Part shown: piece after piece, positions 27,866 through 33,470 of the stretch
Position numbering within the stretch: the stretch's first letter is position 1
How the letters are laid out: each line of letters opens with the position of its first letter
DNA from: Burkholderiales bacterium
Lineage (GTDB): Bacteria; Pseudomonadota; Gammaproteobacteria; Burkholderiales; Casimicrobiaceae
DNA length: 33,470 bases
NCBI GenBank assembly: GCA_014378555.1
Contig: JACMNN010000202.1
Location: 1-33,470 of the forward strand
Direction: 5' to 3'
Position numbers and translations under genes: made by a program
Notes under the pieces: generated by a model
Database searches by the model: none
Seen by the model: the letters and a program-made list of their open reading frames with translations, nothing else
What the model was told of the DNA's origin: nothing

Positions 27866-28561
27866 ATGGGAACAGTAACTGTCCGATATGGCTGGCATGT
27901 TAGTCAGCAGGCTGCCGCAGTCTCCGGTTCGGGATTTGGCACCCGCTGGTTCCAGGGAAAAGCACTGACTGGCAATGTGACCGGCGGGGCCCATAATCTG
28001 CTAACAAAAGACATTATTTTCTATGGAAAGGGGCGTGGCGCGCTTTACGCAATCGTCATGAAAATGAAGGAATTGGAATCGGTAAAGATTCGATGTGGGA
28101 TCCGTAAGGGCATGGAAATCGAATCCTTTGAGACGTCCGAATACGGTGGCGGGATGGACGAAGTGCGGCGCCAGGCGACCGAGGCGGACATCGTGCGAAT
28201 GCCCTATTACCTTTACGCTTTCCCGCACGATGCGCGGGCCAACGCCTTTAATACCGAGTTGTTTAGGCTCGTGACGACTGCTGCAGCTTTCGGATCGTCT
28301 TCGCAGTATGTGGCCGACATGGATATTCTTGCGGGAGACGTCGTCAGTTCCGCTCTAGTGCTGAAGGATAAGATCACACAGTTCCGTGCTGGCGCCGACT
28401 CTCGCAGTGATTTGAAAAAAGCAATGAATGCAGATGAGGTCATGGTGCTCCTCACCAGCAAGACCCGTAACGGCGGCCCGTATCTCGCCAGCCATACGCA
28501 TACACACACCATGCCCACGCTAGCAAAAGACATTTACAGTGCGATGCAGCAGGCCAAGTAA
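27866..28561 (+). CDS. Unrecognised protein, 231 residues
   Basis: I do not recognise this protein. The gene is well supported: AAGGAG seven bases before the ATG, a promoter-like TTGACA/TATCGT pair upstream, and ordinary amino-acid composition. There is no signal peptide or transmembrane segment, so it is probably cytoplasmic. The N-terminal third is Gly- and aromatic-rich (VRYGWHVSQQ, GFGTRWFQGKALTGN). The middle has a short charged segment (KMKELESVKIRCGIRKGMEIE). The C-terminal half looks helical (ELFRLVTTAAAF, DVVSSALVLKDKITQF). A His/Thr run (SHTHTHTMP) stands near residues 208-216. It lies between two REP mosaics in direct orientation and may have been gained with them. No function is proposed. 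Confidence 0.75.
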   Translation: MGTVTVRYGWHVSQQAAAVSGSGFGTRWFQGKALTGNVTGGAHNLLTKDIIFYGKGRGALYAIVMKMKELESVKIRCGIRKGMEIESFETSEYGGGMDEVRRQATEADIVRMPYYLYAFPHDARANAFNTELFRLVTTAAAFGSSSQYVADMDILAGDVVSSALVLKDKITQFRAGADSRSDLKKAMNADEVMVLLTSKTRNGGPYLASHTHTHTMPTLAKDIYSAMQQAK

Positions 28562-28590
28562 TTGACCGATTCGCGGACCTAGGCGGATTC

Positions 28591-28698
28591 GTAGGGTGGA
28601 ACGCTAGCGGTTCCGCCTCGTCACTTCGCCGAAGGCTGCCTGATCGCGTGGTTCGATTCACGACCGCATTCGGCGGAACCGCAAGCGTTCCACCCTAC
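28591..28698. repeat. BIME 2: inverted GTAG-type REP pair, 108 bp
   Basis: Same structure and length as BIME 1: GTAGGGTGGAACGCTAGCGG at the left end, CGCAAGCGTTCCACCCTAC at the right end. It is followed at 28699-28786 by the CA-run/GGGTCAGGTCTTGC/REP-hairpin tail that also follows BIME 1. The two ~195-bp mosaics are therefore direct repeats flanking the gene at 27866. Confidence 0.92.
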
Positions 28699-28799
28699 GG
28701 CCACACACAGACACACACACTGCGGGTCAGGTCTTGCGTAAATGCATCAAGCTGATCACTCGTGCGCCTGAACGCTCGCAGTTCAGTTGAGCTCAGCCC

Positions 28800-28907
28800 G
28801 TAGGGCGGAACGCTTGCGGTTCCGCCGTGTTGAATCATCGAAGGCGCATCACTCGTTAGGCTCGTAACGCGGCCGCATTCGGCGGAACCGCAAGCGTTCC
28901 ACCCTAC
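28800..28907. repeat. BIME 3: inverted GTAG-type REP pair, 108 bp
   Basis: Begins GTAGGGCGGAACGCTTGCGG and ends CGCAAGCGTTCCACCCTAC. Outer REP arms match the other two copies; the central ~50 bp differ. It stands 13 bp after the tail of BIME 2 and directly before the stop codon of the small minus-strand frame at 28912. Confidence 0.92.
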
Positions 28908-28911
28908 GGCA

Positions 28912-29118
28912 CTACGGCACCGGATCATCAGCCTCCACCGTTTCAGCAGCGCCTTGATGAGTGAGCGTGTTGCGAATAAATTGCTTTTCGTAGTGTCGGT
29001 TACGGCGATTTTTTTTGGCGATTGCGCGCTGACCCAATCGCTTGTCGAAAACGAGTTCACCGAGGCGACTCAAATCACTCAGATTGTGGATCTCATTGGG
29101 TGAATTACGGCGTGGCAT
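28912..29118 (-). CDS. Small basic hypothetical protein, 68 residues
   Basis: A short frame with a plausible protein-like composition: NEIHNLSDLSRLGELVFDKR, then a strongly basic stretch (RAIAKKNRRNRHYEKQFIRN) and an acidic tail. No domain was recognised, though the Arg/Lys-rich helix could bind nucleic acid. No good ribosome site precedes the ATG. The stop codon lies just outside BIME 3, so the REP insertion may have set the C-terminus. Overlapping plus-strand frames are less convincing. A chance frame cannot be excluded. Confidence 0.42.
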   Translation of the reverse strand: MPRRNSPNEIHNLSDLSRLGELVFDKRLGQRAIAKKNRRNRHYEKQFIRNTLTHQGAAETVEADDPVP

Positions 29119-29170
29119 TTCGTTATTTTAAAAGCGGCTTCTTGAATAGAACGCCTGCGTTTCCACCCAA

Positions 29171-30196
29171 TTATGTCGCCAAAATTTTCAGCTCGCCGGG
29201 CCCTAATAATCGCTCGGTTTTTTGGCAAAATTTGGTTTCCGAAAGTACGGTATTGTCAACGCCCGCCAAGCGCACAAGGGTGTCGCCGCTCGCGTTCAAT
29301 AGCAACTCATTAAATGTACCGGTCTTACTCCAAAACATCAATATCTTGCCGTCGCGCTCATACCAATAGCCGCGCGGTGCAGTGCCGACGGCGCGGGCCT
29401 TTGCATTGGCAGGACGGTGCTCCGCAACTTGCATTCGTCCGTCAGCATCAAGATGGTAGTCGACCGTTTTTGCGCCGTATTGCATCACCCACCAACCGGG
29501 CAAGGTTTGGCTAGTTTTCGCCGTTGCTTTTGGGTCGTCATCGGTCTTGAAATGAAGCAGCGTGTAGGTCCATGTGCCTGCACCGAGATCCCAGTCGCGA
29601 TCGTCAACGTTGTCCGGATGCCTGCTGCGGGTGTGGCAGGTAATGTACTTGCCCGACAGAATTAGCGCGCAGTGATGGATTGCTCCGTTCAGCGAATAGA
29701 AAATCATGTCACCGTCTTGCAGCATCTTCGATTCGAAAATACGATCGGCCATTTCGTAATTCACTTGCGTGGCAAAGGTCTGGGTGTCCGCACGGGCATA
29801 CAGAATGCGATGCAAGCCGGGCGCGCTATTGGTGTCCGACGACACGCCTGCGGTACCTAAGGCGGACGATACGTAGTGTGCGCAATCAAGCAGTCCCTCG
29901 TCGGGGTGGGTGAGTTGAAACTCCTCGCTCGCGAGATCGCGCCGGCGATGAAACTGCTGCGCCTTAACCATTGCGTCGGGCCGCACCAGATAGAGGCCTT
30001 CGCCATCGGCTTCAACTGGCTCGCGCAGAAATACCGCTCGCCAGCTGGCGTAATCCTTGACGCCGCGTTTGCCAAGCACCACCCGCGCGGCTTTAAGGTA
30101 GTGCTGATAATTGACGCCGGCCACACGCCCATCCGGGCAAGGCACGCCCCAGTAAGTGCGGCAATATCCTCGAACGGAAGCACGACTGAGGCTCAT
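29171..30196 (-). CDS. Putative amidase-like (NlpC/P60-superfamily, Amidase_6-type) protein
   Basis: A 341-residue protein that I assign by pattern only. LLDCAHYVSSALGTAG (Cys105) followed by DGDMIFYSLNGAIHHCALIL (His174/175) and ITCHTRSRHPD (His188) has the order and spacing of the Cys-His papain-like amidase domain. In that domain a Cys-containing helix is followed by a GD(I/V)I.Y turn and a His strand. The N-terminal ~95 residues and the C-terminal ~130 residues (PGWWVMQYGAKTVDYHLDAD, GYWYERDGKILMFWSKTGT, a likely beta domain) were not recognised. There is no signal peptide, so it is either cytoplasmic or exported by a dedicated system. The upstream gap of about 245 bp shows no clear promoter. 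Alternatives include a peptidoglycan or peptide amidase or an effector-type toxin. Confidence 0.72.
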   Translation of the reverse strand: MSLSRASVRGYCRTYWGVPCPDGRVAGVNYQHYLKAARVVLGKRGVKDYASWRAVFLREPVEADGEGLYLVRPDAMVKAQQFHRRRDLASEEFQLTHPDEGLLDCAHYVSSALGTAGVSSDTNSAPGLHRILYARADTQTFATQVNYEMADRIFESKMLQDGDMIFYSLNGAIHHCALILSGKYITCHTRSRHPDNVDDRDWDLGAGTWTYTLLHFKTDDDPKATAKTSQTLPGWWVMQYGAKTVDYHLDADGRMQVAEHRPANAKARAVGTAPRGYWYERDGKILMFWSKTGTFNELLLNASGDTLVRLAGVDNTVLSETKFCQKTERLLGPGELKILAT

Positions 30197-30441
30197 AAAT
30201 CACTTTCGTGGTTACAGAGATTTTTTAGACGAAAAAGCTGCGCGGAATACGTGACCAACGAAGTCGAGACCGCCTTGGCTCCCGGGAGCCATAACCACAC
30301 CCTGACCGGGCGTCGGCGCTTGATTCACGTGCCGCTCCAATAAGCTGATGGCGAAACCGCAGCGTGTTTCGAATAATGGGAATTAAGATTATTAGCTAAC
30401 TAAGCGCCTGCTACATTTAGACGAAATCAACGGAGATAACC

Positions 30442-31668
30442 ATGACTAAGCTGACCACTCGTCCTGAACTTTGTGAATCCATGCCGCGGCGAGCCATGCT
30501 GCGCACTGCGGGCGCGGCACTGGGGGCGGCGGTGTTGCTGCCGCATTTGGCCCATGCGCAAACGGCACCGGCGGTGCCGGCGAGCACCATCACTAATCCG
30601 CCACGCGATTTCGGCCCCGGCGGTGCGCCGACTACTTATTTCACCGATCCTGATGTGCTGACCGTTGACCCGGAATTTGGCGGCGTGTCGCAGGTTAATT
30701 CAGCGATTCAGCGGCTGTGGACCGGTGCGCTGTGGGCGGAGGGGCCGGCATGGAATTCGGTGGGGCGCTATTTGGTGTGGAGCGACATTCCGAACAATCG
30801 TCAACTGCGCTGGCTGGAGGACGACGGCCACGTGAGTGTGATGCGCACGCCGTCGAACAACAGCAATGGCAATACCTTTGATTTTCAGGGGCGCCAGTTG
30901 TCGTGCGAGCACCTTGGCCGGCGCGTGGTGCGCTACGAGTTGGACGGCTCGGCCAGCATCATCGCGTCCACCTTTAACGGCAAGCGGCTGAATTCGCCCA
31001 ATGACGTGGTGTCACATCCCGACGGCAGCTACTGGTTCACCGACCCCCCTTACGGCGCCCAGCTCTATGAGGGTACGGCAGACGCGGCGGGCGGCCCGGC
31101 CAATGGCGCTGGGCGCCTGAATTCACGGCTCGGCCAGCCACCCGAATTTGGCGGTTACAAGCGCGAATTGCCAACGGCGGTCTACCGCGTTGACAAGAGC
31201 GGCACCATGACTCAGGTCGCGGGCGAAGACATTACGCCGGATCCAAATGGACTGTGCTTCTCGCCTGACTACAAAAAACTCTACGTGGTGAGCACCGGCA
31301 AGGGCCCCGGCGACACCGGGCCAGGCGGCAAGGGCGACATGTACGTATTCGACGTGGGTGCCGACAATAAGCTTAGCAACGGAAAGCTGTTCAGCGATTT
31401 CATGGTCGACGGTATTAAATGCGGACCGGATGGAGTTCGCGCTGATGTCAACGGCAACCTCTGGTGTTCAAGCAACGCCGGTCGGGCGCTCGGCTACAGC
31501 GGCGTTACCGTGTGGAATCCGCAAGGCAAACTGATCGGACGCATTCGGTTGCCCGAGATTTGCGGCAACATTTGTTTCGGCGGCCCAAAACGCAACCGCC
31601 TGTTCATGGCTGCAAGTCAATCGCTATACGCGGTCTACACGTCGACTCAGGGCGCCGCGCCGAGCTAA
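30442..31668 (+). CDS. SMP-30/gluconolactonase-family protein with Tat signal
   Basis: 408 residues. The N-terminus has a twin-arginine signal (PRRAMLRTAGAALGAAVLLP, cleavage near AHAQ), so the protein is exported folded to the periplasm. The body is a six-bladed propeller of the SMP-30/gluconolactonase/LRE family: LWAEGPAWNSVGRYLVWSDIPNN, GNTFDFQGRQLSCEHLGRRV, LNSPNDVVSHPDGSYWFTDPPYG, DPNGLCFSPDYKKLYVV and PDGVRADVNGNLWCSS. The Glu in AEGPAW, Asn in NSPNDV and Asp in CGPDGVRAD match the metal/catalytic sites. It probably hydrolyses a sugar lactone or similar ester. GGAGA precedes the ATG. It stands as a single gene. Confidence 0.93.
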   Translation: MTKLTTRPELCESMPRRAMLRTAGAALGAAVLLPHLAHAQTAPAVPASTITNPPRDFGPGGAPTTYFTDPDVLTVDPEFGGVSQVNSAIQRLWTGALWAEGPAWNSVGRYLVWSDIPNNRQLRWLEDDGHVSVMRTPSNNSNGNTFDFQGRQLSCEHLGRRVVRYELDGSASIIASTFNGKRLNSPNDVVSHPDGSYWFTDPPYGAQLYEGTADAAGGPANGAGRLNSRLGQPPEFGGYKRELPTAVYRVDKSGTMTQVAGEDITPDPNGLCFSPDYKKLYVVSTGKGPGDTGPGGKGDMYVFDVGADNKLSNGKLFSDFMVDGIKCGPDGVRADVNGNLWCSSNAGRALGYSGVTVWNPQGKLIGRIRLPEICGNICFGGPKRNRLFMAASQSLYAVYTSTQGAAPS

Positions 31669-31722
31669 GAGCAGCGCCAGGTCACAGGACGCGCCGCGCT
31701 AAGGGCCGCCCCGCGTTTTATT

Positions 31723-31809
31723 CGTCACCCCGGCGGAGGCCGGGGCCCATGCCCTACGCAATCAAAAACTCGCACAGTGCGTGGATTCCGGCCTGCTCCG
31801 GAACGACGA
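31723..31809. repeat. Intergenic inverted repeat (GTCACCCCGG type)
   Basis: Outer arms GTCACCCCGG and CCGGAACGAC are inverted. Inner hairpins are CCCCGGCGGAGGCCGGGG and ATTCCGGCCTGCTCCGGAA. It is a single degenerate copy in the gap between the SMP-30 gene and rdgC (convergent), where it could act as a bidirectional transcript end. Confidence 0.75.
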
Positions 31810-31917
31810 AAGAGTGAATAAATTCACGCTTTCAGGGCTTTGGCGGCGAGGCGGGAGGGCTGATGACTCCCAACCGTTGCCCCTGAGGCAATGCTCGCCA
31901 CTACCCAACCGGTTACG

Positions 31918-32820
31918 CTACGCGATCGCCAGCTCGCCGCCCAGCGCTTCTATCAGCTCAGGAACGAGCTTACTTAATTCACCAGTGACGATCGCCACGT
32001 CGGAATCAAAGCGGTCTTCGGCTTTGCCGGTGCTGTCGGGGCCGTCGAGTACGCCGTCGAGAAATTTGAGTTTTTTGACTTGCAACAGGTCGTTCAAAAC
32101 GAACGATACGCGCCCGTTCCACGTCAGCGCAAGCTTGGTCACCATCTTGCCGCTCTGAATGTGTTTGCGCACTTCTTCAACGTTTAGCGTGTGCTTTGAA
32201 TAGCGCACCACGCCTTCCGAATCATCGGTTGCTTTCAGCTCGCATTCGCGATCTACGTCGAAGCGGCCGGGTACTTCGTGGCTCAGCAGCCATGCGGCCA
32301 TTTGTGAACCTGGCGCGCTGGTGGTCTGCACTTGAGTGATCACCAGACCATCGAGCGAGCGCAACAACATGGCCACAATTTCATCGGCCTTAGTCTGGCC
32401 CGCAACATCCATCACCAACAACCGTGCGGCTTGGTCAATCCACACGATGGTGTTTGAGATGCGGGTAAACGCCTTGGGCAGCAGGTCGAGCAGCGTTTCT
32501 TCGCGCAGGTCTTTTTTCTCCATGCGGCTGAGTTTTCGGCCTGTGCTTTCCTCTATTTGTTCGACGCGCTCTTCAGTGCGTCGCTTGACCACGTTTGACG
32601 GCAACACCTTTGCCTCGGTGGTCAGTCGCAGTATTAACTGACCACCGACCGATTCAACCAACATGGCGTGCTTTTCGCCGCGCGGTTCAGACCATCCGAC
32701 CGATTTTTCTTGGGTGGGGCTACAGTCGCGAAAACGCATCTGCGCGAGGCCCGCTTCGATCTGCGCGGTAGTCTTTGACCACGACGGCTCAATGCGAAAC
32801 AGCATGAGGTTTTTGAACAT
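31918..32820 (-). CDS. rdgC: Recombination-associated protein RdgC
   Basis: A 300-residue cytoplasmic DNA-binding protein that forms ring-shaped dimers on DNA and limits RecA filament formation. The N-terminus MFKNLMLFRIEPSW is diagnostic. Further family blocks are GWSEPRGEKHAMLVESVGGQ, LRLTTEAKVLPSNVVKRR, EERVEQIEESTGRKLSRMEKKDLREE in part, FTRISNTIVWIDQAARLLVMD and the C-terminal SKLVPELIEALGGE. Length matches the family (about 300). It is minus strand, convergent with the SMP-30 gene and followed at its 5' side by the DUF808 gene on the same strand, 190 bp away. Confidence 0.97.
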   Translation of the reverse strand: MFKNLMLFRIEPSWSKTTAQIEAGLAQMRFRDCSPTQEKSVGWSEPRGEKHAMLVESVGGQLILRLTTEAKVLPSNVVKRRTEERVEQIEESTGRKLSRMEKKDLREETLLDLLPKAFTRISNTIVWIDQAARLLVMDVAGQTKADEIVAMLLRSLDGLVITQVQTTSAPGSQMAAWLLSHEVPGRFDVDRECELKATDDSEGVVRYSKHTLNVEEVRKHIQSGKMVTKLALTWNGRVSFVLNDLLQVKKLKFLDGVLDGPDSTGKAEDRFDSDVAIVTGELSKLVPELIEALGGELAIA

Positions 32821-33010
32821 AAACGCCCTTGTTTGTAGATTTGTTTTCGGGCTAAAAAGGTACAGAAGTACGCAAGCGCCGTGACGGGTGCGTTGGTTGC
32901 ACCTTCGCCACCGATTTTAGAGAAGGCGGCTGCGCATCACCCCGGTTCTGCTGCGAGCGGCGTCTGGCGGAGTGCGGGAGCAGTTTTACTGCGACAAGTT
33001 GCGGCGCGCC

Positions 33011-33470
33011 TTAAGTCGTGCGGCGCTGTGGCAGCATCTTTTTTACAACGCTCACCAGCGCAAGGGCGATGGCTCCGGCGATGATGCCCGCCAACCCGTC
33101 GAGCAAGGTTGGGACGATGGCCGAGAGCGGCGAGCCTAAGCCATTTGCGAACGCTTCGATCCAGTGATGAATAACCGGAATGCCGTGGGTAAGAATGCCG
33201 CCGCCCACCAAAAACATCGCCGCAGTTCCAGCGATGGACAAAAATTTCATGAGGTACGGTGCGGTGACCAGAATGCCGCGCCCGAAGCTGCGTTGCGCCC
33301 TGACCCAAGCGCCTTCGCCGCTCTTTTTGCTCAAGGCTAGGCCGCCATCATCGAGTTTCACTATGCCCGCAACCAGTCCGTACACGCCAATAGTCATGAT
33401 GATGGCGATGCCGGCCAGCACGCTCACTTGGGTGAGAAAAGACGACTCGGCAACGGTGCCCAAAGTGATC
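33011..33470 (-). CDS. DUF808 family (YedI-like) inner-membrane protein, C-terminal part
   Basis: The frame is open to the right edge of the window, so the N-terminal part is missing; about 152 residues are visible. Several hydrophobic segments are seen (VSVLAGIAIIMTIGVYGLVAGI, ILVTAPYLMKFLSIAGTAAM in part, LDGLAGIIAGAIALALVSVV). The block GGGILTHGIPVIHHWIEA and the C-terminal membrane helix are typical of DUF808 proteins such as E. coli YedI. Function is unknown. The stop is a TAA at 33011. Confidence 0.88.
   Translation of the reverse strand, partial: ITLGTVAESSFLTQVSVLAGIAIIMTIGVYGLVAGIVKLDDGGLALSKKSGEGAWVRAQRSFGRGILVTAPYLMKFLSIAGTAAMFLVGGGILTHGIPVIHHWIEAFANGLGSPLSAIVPTLLDGLAGIIAGAIALALVSVVKKMLPQRRTT

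Noticed and set aside
27282-28907. Insertion sequence or transposon
   Set aside because: No transposase coding sequence is present; the repeats fit non-autonomous REP/BIME elements.
29876-30343. 155-residue plus-strand open frame
   Set aside because: Antisense to the amidase-like gene for most of its length, without ribosome site or domain.

Overview
The window looks like chromosomal DNA of a betaproteobacterium, most likely Burkholderiales. This rests on the gene order pyrG-kdsA-DUF1330 gene-eno-ftsB, two Bug-family (tripartite tricarboxylate transporter) periplasmic binding proteins, an RdgC, and moderately GC-rich coding sequence. No rRNA, tRNA, CRISPR array, phage gene, integrase or transposase was recognised.

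Layout. (1) Positions 1-5229, plus strand: a tightly packed catabolic operon with the 3' part of an MmgE/PrpD protein, a Bug binding protein, a second MmgE/PrpD protein, a TcuA-like flavoprotein and a GntR/FCD regulator. It suggests uptake and breakdown of a tricarballylate- or citrate-like acid. (2) 5356-11686, minus strand: the housekeeping series pyrG, kdsA, DUF1330 gene, eno, ftsB, then a TrmH-family RNA methyltransferase. Between ftsB and the methyltransferase lies an array of nine 104-bp palindromic tandem repeats. (3) 11872-13526, plus strand: a biosynthetic-type thiolase and a thioredoxin 2. A second, different tandem array (13665-14247) follows. (4) 14248-20384, minus strand: a five-gene acyl-CoA operon (thiolase-fold protein lacking the catalytic Cys, DUF35 Zn-ribbon/OB partner, glutaryl-CoA dehydrogenase, ADP-forming acyl-CoA synthetase, Bug binding protein). 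A LysR gene is divergent from it, and a palindromic LysR-type box lies between them. (5) 21641-27262, plus strand: SOUL protein, orphan ABC binding protein, inositol-phosphatase family protein, DUF1439 protein, MDR oxidoreductase and PaiB-like protein. (6) 27263-30196: a repeat-rich accessory patch with three 108-bp GTAG-type REP pairs (BIMEs), a duplicated 3' fragment of the oxidoreductase gene, an unrecognised protein with a strong promoter and ribosome site, a small basic protein and an orphan amidase-like protein. (7) 30442-33470: a Tat-exported SMP-30-like protein, rdgC and a partial DUF808 membrane protein.

The most unusual features are the repeat families, which share core palindromes. 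Others are the thiolase/DUF35 pair, whose active site looks converted towards aldolase or lyase chemistry, and the 27.3-30.2 kb patch, where REP pairs bound a gene duplication and two orphan genes.

Stretches where I see nothing convincing: 21448-21640, 24566-24721 (only a small GC-rich palindrome), 27638-27786, 30197-30441 and 32821-33010.
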